In this document: piece by piece, positions 33,705-42,032 of the stretch | Layout of the letters: every line of letters starts with the position of its first letter | Position numbering within the stretch: position 1 is the stretch's first letter | Origin: Modicisalibacter ilicicola DSM 19980 | GTDB taxonomy: Bacteria; Pseudomonadota; Gammaproteobacteria; Pseudomonadales; Halomonadaceae | Length of the DNA stretch: 64,000 bases | Direction of reading: 5' to 3' | NCBI RefSeq assembly: GCF_900128925.1 | Contig: NZ_FQUJ01000004.1 | Location: 288,387 to 352,386 of the forward strand | Position numbers and translations under genes: made by a program | Notes under the pieces: generated by a model | Database searches by the model: none | Told to the model about the DNA's origin: nothing | Seen by the model: the letters and a program-made list of their open reading frames with translations, nothing else

Positions 33705-34598
33705 ATGCCCGCAGGGTGGGTTCTGCTATCGACACTGCTGCTTGGCGGTGCCGGCCTGCTGCATCTCTTCCATCGGCGGCTGCGAGTCAGCCTGGCCGCC
33801 CCACGGGTGCCGGTGGAGCGCAGCCTGGCCGAACACGGGATAGAAGGCGAGACGGTGAGCATTCCTACTCGGCGCGGACGGACGCTGGTAGGCTGGTGGC
33901 TACCCGCCGATGGGCGGGGCGCGGTGGTGATCACGCACGGCTGGGGCGCCAATCGAGAGCTGATGCTGCCGTTGGCTCGCCCCCTGCAGGCCGCGGGTTG
34001 GAAGGTGTTGCTGTTCGATGCCCGCAATCACGGCGAGAGCGACGACGACACCTTCTCCTCCATGCCGCGTTTCGCGGAGGATACCGAGGCCGCCCTGGCA
34101 TGGCTGCGCCGCCGGCCCGGCATGGCCGAGGAGCCGGTCGCGTTGCTCGGCCATTCGGTGGGGGCCGCCGCGGTGTTGCTGGCTGCCTCGCGCCGAGACG
34201 AGATCGCCGCCGTGATCAGTCTCTCCGCCTTCGCCCACCCGGATGGCATGATGCGCCGCTGGCTGGCCAGCAAGCGATTGCCGTTCTTTCCACTGGGCTG
34301 GTATGTGCTGCGCTATGTGGAGCACGTGATTGGGCATCGCTTCGACGCCATCGCCCCGGTGACCACCCTGCCGAGGGTACGTTGCCCGGTGCTGCTGGTG
34401 CACGGCCGCGACGATAGCGTGATTCCCCCGAGTGATGCCGAGTGCCTTCATGCCCATCGTGGCGGTGCTTTTGTCGAGTTGCGTTTTCTGCCGGGCGATC
34501 ACGATCTTAGCCAACACATCGACGACGAGTTACCACAACTGCTGGCCTTCCTGGCGACGTTCACGACGCCAAAAATGGACGAGTGCCGGCCTGCCTAG
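33705..34598 (+). CDS. Alpha/beta hydrolase with N-terminal membrane anchor
   Basis: This 297-residue serine hydrolase has a single N-terminal hydrophobic segment (WVLLSTLLLGGAGLLHLF) that probably anchors it in the inner membrane. An alpha/beta hydrolase domain follows: oxyanion region VVITHGWGAN, nucleophile elbow LLGHSVGAAAV (Ser near residue 149), acid in LLVHGRDDSVIP and His in FLPGDHDLS. It resembles the YfhR/BEM46-like family. The substrate is unknown. A basic patch after the anchor suggests the catalytic domain may stay cytoplasmic. It is the first gene after the truncated repeat and is not obviously in an operon. Confidence 0.85.
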   Translation: MPAGWVLLSTLLLGGAGLLHLFHRRLRVSLAAPRVPVERSLAEHGIEGETVSIPTRRGRTLVGWWLPADGRGAVVITHGWGANRELMLPLARPLQAAGWKVLLFDARNHGESDDDTFSSMPRFAEDTEAALAWLRRRPGMAEEPVALLGHSVGAAAVLLAASRRDEIAAVISLSAFAHPDGMMRRWLASKRLPFFPLGWYVLRYVEHVIGHRFDAIAPVTTLPRVRCPVLLVHGRDDSVIPPSDAECLHAHRGGAFVELRFLPGDHDLSQHIDDELPQLLAFLATFTTPKMDECRPA

Positions 34599-34727
34599 GA
34601 ATAATATAGTTACCGAGAATAGCGAAGGCAGGATGGCCTGCTTAGGCGCGCATGGCTTTTGTTCCCTATCGCCGATGTTGCCTGGTTAGAATGGTTCTTG
34701 CCGTTCGCTGCCGATCGAGGAGCCTCC

Positions 34728-35594
34728 ATGAGCACCGCCGATACCTGGATACTCACCGCCCAATGCCCTAGCCGCCTGGGCACCGTGGACGTGGTCACAC
34801 GCTTTCTCAAGGAAAATCACTGCTACATCACCGAGCTCAACTCCTTCGATGACCGGCTGGCCTGCCACTTCTTCATCCGCGCCGAGTTTCGACCTGAAAA
34901 TGAGGGATTCGATAGCGAGCGCTTCCAGGATGAGTTTGCCCCTCGGGCAGCAGAGTTCGACATGACCTTCGAACTGACCCCGCCGGGTAGGCGCACACCC
35001 GTGGTGATCATGGTCTCCAGGACGGATCATTGCCTGAATGATCTGCTCTATCGCTATCGTACCGGGCAGTTGCCCATCGACGTGCGAGCGGTGATCTCCA
35101 ACCACCCGGATCTCGAACCCCTGGCGGCCTGGCATCGGATTCCCTATCACCATTGCCCCATCACGCCGGAAACCAAGCCGCAGCAGGAAGCCGAGGTGTG
35201 GCGAATCATCGAGGAAACCGGTGCCGAGCTGGTGATACTGGCGCGTTACATGCAGGTATTGTCGCCAGGGATGAGCGCGCGACTCAGCGGTTGGGCGATC
35301 AATATCCATCACTCGCTGCTGCCCGGCTTCAAGGGCGCCAAGCCCTACCACCAGGCCTACGAGAAGGGCGTCAAGCTGGTCGGGGCCACGGCGCATTACA
35401 TCAACGACGATCTGGACGAAGGCCCGATCATCACCCAGGGCGTCGAGGCGGTGGATCATAGCCATTACCCCGAGGACCTGGTCGCCAAGGGGCGTGATAT
35501 CGAGCGCCAGACCCTGGCCCGGGCCATCGATTACCACCTTCAGCGCCGGGTATTCCTGCATGCCAGGCGCACGGTGGTGTTTGCAGGAAGCTGA
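34728..35594 (+). CDS. purU: Formyltetrahydrofolate deformylase
   Basis: This 288-residue enzyme hydrolyses 10-formyl-THF to formate and THF, balancing one-carbon pools. The N-terminal ACT domain (residues about 5-85, LTAQCPSRLGTVDVVTRFLKENHCYITELNSFDD) senses methionine/glycine in E. coli PurU. The C-terminal formyltransferase-fold domain carries VSRTDHCLNDLLYR, LARYMQVLSP, the INIHHSLLPGFKGAKPYHQAYEKGVKLVGATAHY active site with the catalytic Asn-His, and DEGPIITQ with the Asp. GAGGAG precedes the ATG. It is frequently linked to soxBDAG but here is 15 kb away. It would still drain formyl-THF made from sarcosine-derived methyl groups. Confidence 0.96.
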   Translation: MSTADTWILTAQCPSRLGTVDVVTRFLKENHCYITELNSFDDRLACHFFIRAEFRPENEGFDSERFQDEFAPRAAEFDMTFELTPPGRRTPVVIMVSRTDHCLNDLLYRYRTGQLPIDVRAVISNHPDLEPLAAWHRIPYHHCPITPETKPQQEAEVWRIIEETGAELVILARYMQVLSPGMSARLSGWAINIHHSLLPGFKGAKPYHQAYEKGVKLVGATAHYINDDLDEGPIITQGVEAVDHSHYPEDLVAKGRDIERQTLARAIDYHLQRRVFLHARRTVVFAGS

Positions 35595-35634
35595 TGTTGA
35601 CGCCTCTTTTATTCTCTCAAGGCAGGTCTCAGGT

Positions 35635-35976
35635 CTAGAGCAAACCCATTACCGCCTTGAGGCTTTTTTCCAATGCCGACATTTCACTATCGGTCAACAA
35701 GGCCAGGGGGCCATCACTGAGTCGCCGACGATCCAGCGTACGGGGATGTTCTGCCATCGCATAGCAGGTTTTCAATAGCCGGTCTCGGGGGGCGATCTCG
35801 ATTCGAAGCGTCTTGAATGTCGGTCGATACTGCGTCGTGAGCGGTACTACCACCAGGGTCGAAAGCGCGCTTTCCAGAAGCTCGTCGGCCTGCAGGATAA
35901 CCACGGGGCGAGCCTTGCCGATTTCCTTGCCCTTATTGGGATTCAAGTTGGCAACCCAGATTTCGCCACGCTGCAT
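35635..35976 (-). CDS. MazF/PemK-family endoribonuclease toxin
   Basis: This 113-residue toxin starts MQRGEIWVANLNPNKGKEIGKARPVVIL, with the conserved Arg that acts in RNA cleavage. It continues VVVPLTTQ and RLLKTCYAMAEHPRTLDRRRL, with a conserved Thr/Ser-type position (LLKTCYAM), as in PemK/MazF. The ATG at 35976 overlaps the antitoxin stop (TGATG); a GTG nine bases earlier is less typical. MazF toxins cut mRNA at short sequence-specific sites. It forms a module with the RHH antitoxin upstream. Confidence 0.9.
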   Translation of the reverse strand: MQRGEIWVANLNPNKGKEIGKARPVVILQADELLESALSTLVVVPLTTQYRPTFKTLRIEIAPRDRLLKTCYAMAEHPRTLDRRRLSDGPLALLTDSEMSALEKSLKAVMGLL

Positions 35977-36251
35977 CAACGCCACCAGTCGCTGGTGACG
36001 TCATCATCATCCAGGGCCTGATCATCAGTGGCATCGGCCAGCGCGCGCGCCTCGGCGCTTGCCGCGCTATCCTCGCCAATGGCGTTGGCGGCGGTGACGA
36101 CCTCCGCCATGAAGCGCTCACGCTCGCGTCGCGTCACGTAGTCGGTGATCGCTTCCCGCACGATCTCGGAGCGTGACCGACCCTCACGCTCGGCTTCCGT
36201 GGCAAGCAGTGTTTCGACCTCGTCGGGTAATCTCAAGCTGATGGCAGCCAT
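35976..36251 (-). CDS. Ribbon-helix-helix (CopG-type) antitoxin of the MazF-like toxin
   Basis: This 91-residue protein opens with a ribbon-helix-helix DNA-binding domain (ISLRLPDEVETLLATEAEREGRSRSEIVREAITDYVTRRERE). It ends in a very acidic tail (ADATDDQALDDDDVTSDWWR) suited to binding the basic toxin. It is a RHH partner rather than a MazE/AbrB fold, a known alternative pairing for MazF-family toxins. The promoter must lie in the AT-rich 36252-36465 gap. Confidence 0.9.
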   Translation of the reverse strand: MAAISLRLPDEVETLLATEAEREGRSRSEIVREAITDYVTRRERERFMAEVVTAANAIGEDSAASAEARALADATDDQALDDDDVTSDWWR

Positions 36252-36465
36252 GGCATGTTCTGCGTATTACGATATGTAATACACAGGGTAGCGTACTATC
36301 CGAAAACTAGCTACACACGACCCTCGGCAGGGCTCGATATCTCCTCCGATATCGCAGGCATGTCGGCGACGAACGGCGTCATGGCCTCGTCTTCTCTTCC
36401 GACTATCGTTTAAACGTTCGAATGAGGCTATAACGAAGGAGTGATCCTCGACATCTGGAGCCTTC

Positions 36466-37899
36466 ATGACCGCCAGCCTGCCGGAAACCCCGCACCGCCT
36501 CGAGCGTATGCAGCACCTGTTCGAGGCCCAGCGTCAGGCCTACGAGCATGAGCCCGTGCCGGAGGCAGCGCAGCGCATTGATCATCTCAGGGCGCTCAGG
36601 GCGAGCCTGGTTCGCCATCAGGAGGCACTGATCGAGGCGATCGATCGGGATTACGGTCGCCGCTCAGGGGACGAGACGCGCCTTGCCGAGATTTTGCCGA
36701 CGGCGCAGGGGATCGATTATGCCGTCAAGCGCGTGCGGCACTGGATGAAGCCTTCACGACGACGAGTCGGGCTGGCCTTCCAGCCGGGCAAGGCACGCGT
36801 GGTCTATCAACCGCTGGGGGTGGTCGGCATCATCGTGCCCTGGAACTACCCGTTCTATCTGGCCCTGGGGCCGTTGACCGCCGCCCTGGCCGCCGGCAAC
36901 CGGGCGATGCTCAAGATGAGCGAGTTCACCCCGGCTACCGCCGAGGTGGTGGCCCGCTTGCTGGACGAGGTCTTCGACGAGACGCAGGTGGCGGTGGTCA
37001 CCGGCGAGGCCGAGGTCGGCAAGGCGTTTTCGCAGTTGCCCTTCGACCATCTGCTGTTCACCGGCAGCACCGCGGTGGGCCGTCAGGTGATGCGTGCTGC
37101 CGCCGCCAACCTGACCCCGGTGACGCTCGAACTGGGCGGCAAGTCGCCGGCCATCGTCTCCCGGAACGTGCCCATCGAACATGCCGCCGAGCGCATCGCC
37201 TTCGGCAAGGGACTCAATGCCGGCCAGACCTGCGTCGCGCCGGATTACGTGCTCTGCCCCCGGGAGCGCGTCGACGAGCTGGTGGAGGCGCTACGCCGGC
37301 AGTTCACGTCTCTTTATCCTGCCCTGCACGACAACCCCGACTACACCTGGATCGTCAACGACCGCCAGCATGGGCGTCTCAAGGGGTACCTCGATGACGC
37401 CCTGGCCAAGGGCGCCCGGGCGATCGCGATCAACCCGGCCGAGGAGGAGTTCGATGATGTACGTGTCATGCCGCCCACGCTGGTCCTCGATGTGGACGAC
37501 ACCATGCGCCTCATGCAGGAGGAGATCTTCGGCCCGCTGCTGCCCATCGTCCCGGTCGACAGCCTCGAAGATGCCATGAGCTACGTGGCCCGACGCCCAC
37601 GCCCGCTGGCGCTGTACTACTTCGGTTACGATCGGGCCGAACAGCGCCGCCTGATGAGCCATACCCACGCCGGCGGCATGTGCGTGAACGACAGCGTGCT
37701 GCACGTGGCCCAGGAGGACCTGCCCTTCGGCGGCATCGGTGCCTCGGGCATGGGCCACTACCATGGGCACGAGGGGTTTCTCACCTTCAGCAAGGCCAAG
37801 GGGGTGTTCATCAAGCAGCGCCTCAATACGGCCAGGCTGATCTACCCGCCCTATGGCGGACGGCTGCAGCGGCTGATCTATCACTGGTTCCTGCGGTAA
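36466..37899 (+). CDS. calB: Coniferyl-aldehyde-dehydrogenase-like enzyme
   Basis: This 477-residue NAD(P)-dependent aldehyde dehydrogenase has GIIVPWNYPFYLALGPLTAALAAGN (cofactor pocket), FTGSTAVG, the general-base Glu in LELGGKSPAIV, and the catalytic Cys in NAGQTCVAPDYVL. Without the long C-terminal extension of standard ALDHs it fits the CalB/fatty-aldehyde (ALDH3-like) branch. Its hydrophobic C-terminus (RLIYPPYGGRLQRLIYHWFLR) suggests membrane association. The CalB name reflects family similarity; the actual substrate may be medium or long-chain aldehydes. It is followed after 10 nt by a Tat protein and then a GMC oxidoreductase, forming an alcohol-to-acid oxidation operon. Confidence 0.85.
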   Translation: MTASLPETPHRLERMQHLFEAQRQAYEHEPVPEAAQRIDHLRALRASLVRHQEALIEAIDRDYGRRSGDETRLAEILPTAQGIDYAVKRVRHWMKPSRRRVGLAFQPGKARVVYQPLGVVGIIVPWNYPFYLALGPLTAALAAGNRAMLKMSEFTPATAEVVARLLDEVFDETQVAVVTGEAEVGKAFSQLPFDHLLFTGSTAVGRQVMRAAAANLTPVTLELGGKSPAIVSRNVPIEHAAERIAFGKGLNAGQTCVAPDYVLCPRERVDELVEALRRQFTSLYPALHDNPDYTWIVNDRQHGRLKGYLDDALAKGARAIAINPAEEEFDDVRVMPPTLVLDVDDTMRLMQEEIFGPLLPIVPVDSLEDAMSYVARRPRPLALYYFGYDRAEQRRLMSHTHAGGMCVNDSVLHVAQEDLPFGGIGASGMGHYHGHEGFLTFSKAKGVFIKQRLNTARLIYPPYGGRLQRLIYHWFLR

Positions 37900-37909
37900 G
37901 GACGTACCG

Positions 37910-38437
37910 ATGCCGATCGTGCTCTCGCGTCGCGAGCTGTTGAAGCTGGGCCTGGGTACCAGTCTGGCCGTGAGCGCGATCGGCGTGACCGCAAGCCTCG
38001 CCGGGTGCTCCTCAGATCGGCCGGCGACGGGCTTTGCGGTGCTGCGCGATGGTGACCTGGCGCCCCTGGCTGCGCTGCTTCCCATCATGGTTGGCCCGCA
38101 CCCGGCGTTGCAGCAGGAGCAGGGCGCCATCGAGGCCGCGCTGCACCAGCTCGATCGCAGCCTGGCCTCCATGTCGCCGGCGATTCAAAAAGAGGTTCGG
38201 GAGTTGCTCGATCTGCTCAACCTGCCATTGACCCGAGGCCCCTTGACCGGTGTTTGGGGTGCCTGGGAGAAGGCGTCACCCGAGGATATCGACGCCTTCC
38301 TGGTTCGCTGGCGGGACAGTCGTCTCGACCTGTTGCGACAGGGCTACAAGGCGCTCAACCAACTGCTGCTGATGGCCTGGTATGCGCTGCCGATGGCCTG
38401 GGCCGAGACCGGCTACCCGGGGCCGCCCCGGATATGA
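37910..38437 (+). CDS. Tat-signal small subunit-like protein linked to GMC oxidoreductase
   Basis: This 175-residue protein has a twin-arginine signal (SRRELLKLGLGTSLAVSAIG) followed by SLAGCSS, a possible lipobox, so it may be a Tat-exported lipoprotein. The remainder is helical and resembles the small proteins found next to GMC alcohol dehydrogenases, similar in role to gluconate dehydrogenase subunit 3. These may act as export chaperones or hitchhiker partners for the catalytic subunit, which lacks its own signal. The position between calB and the GMC gene supports that pairing. Confidence 0.75.
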   Translation: MPIVLSRRELLKLGLGTSLAVSAIGVTASLAGCSSDRPATGFAVLRDGDLAPLAALLPIMVGPHPALQQEQGAIEAALHQLDRSLASMSPAIQKEVRELLDLLNLPLTRGPLTGVWGAWEKASPEDIDAFLVRWRDSRLDLLRQGYKALNQLLLMAWYALPMAWAETGYPGPPRI

Positions 38438-38463
38438 GTGATTCGTCGACCAATAGAAGGTAA

Positions 38464-40062
38464 ATGCCCATGCCGGTGCCCGATCCGTTCCTGCAAGGTG
38501 TCGCCCGAGGCTGGCGCGTGCTCGATGCCTCCCGGCTCGAGGCGGACCCGGTCTTCGAGGCCGACGTCATCATCGTCGGCAGCGGGGCTGGCGGTGGTGT
38601 CAGTGCCGAGATCCTCGCCGGGGCAGGGTTGTCCGTGCTGCTGGTCGAGGAGGGCTCGCTCAAGACCTCCAGCGACTTCGAGAATGACGAGGCCAAGGCC
38701 TATGCCGAGCTCTATCAGGAAGGGGCGGCGCGCATGACGAAGGATGGCGGGATCAGCATCCTTCAGGGGCGAACGGTTGGCGGCTCTACCACCGTGAACT
38801 GGACCAGCAGCTTTCGTACGCCAGAGCCGACCCTGAGCCATTGGGCCGAGGCCCACGCGGTGACGGGCCTCGATGCCGTGAGTCTCGTACCCTGGTTCGA
38901 ACACATGGAAGCACGGCTCGGCGTGTCGCCCTGGACCGTCGCACCGAATCCCAACAACGATGTTTTGCGCGCCGGCTGCGAGGCGCTGGGCTGGCACTGG
39001 GCGACGATCCCGCGCAACGTCCGCGGCTGCTGGAACCTGGGCTACTGCGGTACCGGTTGCCCGACCAACGCCAAGCAGTCGATGCTGCTGACCACCGTGC
39101 CAGCTGCCCTGGAGGCCGGAGCCACCCTGATTCATCGGGCCCGTGCCGAGCGGCTGGTGCTCGAAGGCGATCGGGTCGTGGGGGTGGAATGTCGGGGCAT
39201 GAATGCGACCCTCAGCCGGCCCGAGGGGCCTCGTCTGCACTTGCGTGGCCGCCATGTGGTGCTGGCCGGCGGCGGCATCAACACACCGGGACTGCTATTG
39301 CGCTCCAAGGCGCCGGACCCGTTCGAGCGCCTCGGCAAGCGCACCTTCCTGCATCCGGTGAACCTGACGATGGCCCGGTTCGAGCAACGCATCGACGGCT
39401 ACTATGGGGCGCCGCAGTCGGTGCACAGCGACCACTTCCAGTGGCGCGAGGGCGTGACCGGCCCCATGGGCTTCAAGCTGGAGGTGCCGCCCATGCAGCC
39501 CAGCATCATGGCGGCCCTGTTCGGCGGTCATGGTATCGAGAGTCTTGCGCGCATGAGCCGACTCTCCCACAGCAACGTCGTCATCGCCTTGCTGCGCGAC
39601 GGGTTCCATCCCGAGAGCCAGGGCGGGCAGGTGATGCTGCGAAGCGATGGCACGCCGGTGCTGGATTACCCCCTCAACGACTATCTCTGGGATGGGGTAC
39701 GGCGCGCCTACCTGGCCATGGGCGAATTGCAGTTCGCCGCCGGTGCCAGCGCGGTGATGCCTGGCCACAGTCGCGCCCGCTTCAGTCCCAGCTGGCCGGA
39801 CTTCCGTGAGCAGGTGAAGGCGCTGCGCTATGCCCGGCATGACGTGCGCCTGGCCAGTGCCCACGTGATGGGCGGCTGTGGGCTGGGTGACGACCCGCGC
39901 CGCGCCGTGGTCGACAGTCATGGCCGACACCATCAGCTCGCGAACCTGTCCATCCTCGATGGCTCGCTGTTTCCCACCAGTATCGGTGCCAACCCGCAGC
40001 TTTCCATCTACGCCGTGGTGGCCTGCCTGGCCAGCAGGCTCGCGGCGCGACTTGGTGCGTGA
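38464..40062 (+). CDS. GMC-family FAD-dependent alcohol oxidoreductase
   Basis: This 532-residue flavoprotein has the ADVIIVGSGAGGGVSAEILAGAGLSVLLVEEG FAD motif near residue 35 and GRTVGGSTTVNWTSSFRTP, the GMC signature. A cysteine-bearing segment (CWNLGYCGTGCPTNAKQSML) is typical of long-chain alcohol oxidases, and HVMGGCGLGDDPRRAVVDSHGRHH near the C-terminus carries the catalytic His region. GMC enzymes oxidise alcohols to aldehydes, which the upstream ALDH could take further. It has no signal peptide of its own; the Tat protein before it may carry it out. The partner electron acceptor (a cytochrome c) is not present nearby. Confidence 0.88.
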   Translation: MPMPVPDPFLQGVARGWRVLDASRLEADPVFEADVIIVGSGAGGGVSAEILAGAGLSVLLVEEGSLKTSSDFENDEAKAYAELYQEGAARMTKDGGISILQGRTVGGSTTVNWTSSFRTPEPTLSHWAEAHAVTGLDAVSLVPWFEHMEARLGVSPWTVAPNPNNDVLRAGCEALGWHWATIPRNVRGCWNLGYCGTGCPTNAKQSMLLTTVPAALEAGATLIHRARAERLVLEGDRVVGVECRGMNATLSRPEGPRLHLRGRHVVLAGGGINTPGLLLRSKAPDPFERLGKRTFLHPVNLTMARFEQRIDGYYGAPQSVHSDHFQWREGVTGPMGFKLEVPPMQPSIMAALFGGHGIESLARMSRLSHSNVVIALLRDGFHPESQGGQVMLRSDGTPVLDYPLNDYLWDGVRRAYLAMGELQFAAGASAVMPGHSRARFSPSWPDFREQVKALRYARHDVRLASAHVMGGCGLGDDPRRAVVDSHGRHHQLANLSILDGSLFPTSIGANPQLSIYAVVACLASRLAARLGA

Positions 40063-40172
40063 ATGAAGCTTCCTTGACTGTTCTCAACGCATGCGAGACT
40101 CGAACATGAGACGATGGTCGCGCTCGGGGCGAGGCCCCGGCAACCCCGATGATCGTTCCGATAGGAGGTGTC

Positions 40173-40556
40173 GTGACCAGCATGCAGACTCCACGCAAAC
40201 CCCGCACCCTGATCTACTCCTGTTCCGGTTGTTCGGATGTCGCTCAGCTGGCCAATGACGTGGCGGTGCGCCTCGACCATGCCGGTGTGGCAGAGATGTC
40301 CTGTATCGCCGGCGTCGGCGGCGGCGTGCCGGGTCTGGTGAAGACCGCTCGGTCGGGCCGGCCGATCGTGGCCGTCGACGGCTGCCAGATGCACTGTGTC
40401 ACCCACTGCCTGGAAAATGCCGGCGTCACCGCCACCGAGCATGTCAAGCTCTACGAGAAGGGCTACAAGAAGCGGCGGGGCAAGCGCTACAGCGACGCGG
40501 AGATCGCCCAGGTCTGCGACGATGTCAGCGACATCATCGCGCGGCTGCCCGTCTGA
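40173..40556 (+). CDS. DGC-domain putative zinc-binding protein
   Basis: This short protein of about 127 residues has repeated Cys motifs (YSCSGCSDVAQLANDVAVRL, SCIAGVGGG, VDGCQMHCVTHCLENAG) typical of the DGC family, named for a conserved Asp-Gly-Cys, here VDGC. The family is thought to bind zinc and its role is unknown. AGGAGG lies just before a GTG at 40173; an ATG at 40182 is the alternative start. It lies 96 nt before a TauE-type permease gene on the same strand. Confidence 0.8.
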   Translation: MTSMQTPRKPRTLIYSCSGCSDVAQLANDVAVRLDHAGVAEMSCIAGVGGGVPGLVKTARSGRPIVAVDGCQMHCVTHCLENAGVTATEHVKLYEKGYKKRRGKRYSDAEIAQVCDDVSDIIARLPV

Positions 40557-40652
40557 CCCGGCAAGGCGGGCACCCTCTCAGCGCGTCGCCTGCCACCCTG
40601 GCCGGGTGAATTCGCTATAGTAGAGCGTCATTTTGTCATCGGGACGCTTACC

Positions 40653-41417
40653 TTGCCTCTGCTTGAATCGCTTTCTCCGCTCTCCCCGATATTGAACCTG
40701 GCTTTGGTGGGGCTCGCCATGCTCACCTCGGTCATCTCGGCCAGCGTGGGCATTGGTGGCGGCACGCTGTTGATCATCGTCATGGCGCAAGTCATGCCTG
40801 CCACGGCGCTGATCCCGGTGCACGGCATGGTCCAGCTGGGCTCCAACCTGGGGCGCGCGACCCTGACCTGGCGCCACATCGACCGCCAGGTGATTGCCGC
40901 CTTCCTGCCCGGGGTCGTGCTGGGTGCCCTGGCCGCCGCCTGGCTGCTGATCCGCCTGCCGAGCGGGGTACTGGAACTCGCCATCGCGGCGTTCGTGCTC
41001 TATTCCTGCTGGGGCCCGAGCCTGCCCAAGGGCCGCCTGGGCAAGGGTGCGACCCTGGCCGCGGGTGCGGTGACCACGTTGCTTTCCAGCCTGATCGGTG
41101 CCAGCGGTCCCCTGGTGGCGGCCTTCGTCAAGCACAGCCAGACCACCGCTTTCGCCCGGGTGGCGACCTTCGCCGCCTGCATGAGCCTGCAGCATCTGAC
41201 CAAGGCCTTCGTGTTCGGCGTGGCGGGATTCGTTTTCCGTGACTGGCTGGGGCTGATGGCGGCGATGATCGCCGCCGGGCTGCTCGGCACCTGGCTAGGG
41301 CTGCGACTATTGCGGGGCCTGAGCGACAAGCGCTTCGATACGCTGTTCAAGTGGATGCTGACGCTGCTGGCGCTGAGACTTCTGTGGATGGGAATCGAGG
41401 AGCTCGTGGCGTCATGA
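40653..41417 (+). CDS. TauE/SafE-family anion permease
   Basis: This 254-residue membrane protein of the TauE/SafE (DUF81) family has about eight hydrophobic segments arranged as two repeats. The paired motifs are SASVGIGGGTLLIIVMAQVMPATALIPVHGMVQLGSN and TLLSSLIGASGPLVAAFVKHSQTTAFARVATFAACMSLQHLTKAFVFG. Members export sulfite, sulfoacetate or related organosulfur anions. The likely start is TTG at 40653, before the first hydrophobic segment. Its stop is 3 nt from the convergent thiE stop. No sulfonate-degrading gene is nearby, so the substrate is open. Confidence 0.87.
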   Translation: MPLLESLSPLSPILNLALVGLAMLTSVISASVGIGGGTLLIIVMAQVMPATALIPVHGMVQLGSNLGRATLTWRHIDRQVIAAFLPGVVLGALAAAWLLIRLPSGVLELAIAAFVLYSCWGPSLPKGRLGKGATLAAGAVTTLLSSLIGASGPLVAAFVKHSQTTAFARVATFAACMSLQHLTKAFVFGVAGFVFRDWLGLMAAMIAAGLLGTWLGLRLLRGLSDKRFDTLFKWMLTLLALRLLWMGIEELVAS

Positions 41418-41420
41418 GCT

Positions 41421-42032
41421 TCAGGTGGCGAAGCGTTGCGTCGCTGCCTGGGGGTCCGGGGCGGCACAGATCGCCGAGATCACCGCCAGGCCCTGGGCCC
41501 CGGCCTCGCGTACTGCCCGCACATGCTGCGCCTGCAGCCCGCCGATGGCCACGCCGGGCAACCTGCTCGCCGCGGCCAGCGACGCCAAGCCCTCGAAGCC
41601 CAGTGGCGCCTCATGGTCGCCCTTGGTCGAGGTGGCGAACACCGGCCCCAGTCCCAGATAGTCGATGAGGGCGGGATCGACCTGGGCGAGCTGTTCGTGG
41701 CTGTTGATGGAAAGCCCGAGGATGGCCTCGGGGCCGAGGGCCGCGCGTGCCGCCGCCGCGTCCCCGTCGGTCTGGCCGATGTGCAGGCCGTCCGCCCCGA
41801 CGGCCAGGGCTACCTCGAGCCGATCGTTGATGATCAGTGGCACGCCACTTCCGGCCAGCGCCGTTTTCAATGCCTTGGCCTGGGGAATGAGTTCGGCGTC
41901 CGTGGCGTGCTTATCACGCAGCTGCACCATGGTCACGCCGCCACGCACCGCGGCGACGACCGTGGCGACCAGGCCGCGCTCGGCGCACATCGCCGGATCG
42001 GTGATGAGATACAGGGAAAGGTCAAAGGACAT
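41421..42032 (-). CDS. thiE: Thiamine-phosphate synthase
   Basis: This 203-residue TIM-barrel enzyme couples HMP-pyrophosphate with hydroxyethylthiazole phosphate to give thiamine phosphate. Motifs include LYLITDPAMC, GGVTMVQLRDKHAT, PLIINDRLEVALAVGADGLHIGQTDGD (pyrophosphate and Mg site), DYLGLGPVFATSTKGDH, and VAIGGLQAQHVRAVREAGAQGLAVISAI. The ATG at 42032 overlaps the end of thiM by 11 nt, showing translational coupling. It is the last gene of a minus-strand unit thought to begin with the XRE/cupin regulator. Confidence 0.96.
   Translation of the reverse strand: MSFDLSLYLITDPAMCAERGLVATVVAAVRGGVTMVQLRDKHATDAELIPQAKALKTALAGSGVPLIINDRLEVALAVGADGLHIGQTDGDAAAARAALGPEAILGLSINSHEQLAQVDPALIDYLGLGPVFATSTKGDHEAPLGFEGLASLAAASRLPGVAIGGLQAQHVRAVREAGAQGLAVISAICAAPDPQAATQRFAT

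Noticed and set aside
36252..36465. A short gene in the gap before calB
   Set aside because: Only antisense fragments are open and none has a start site or pattern; the gap most likely holds the two divergent promoters.
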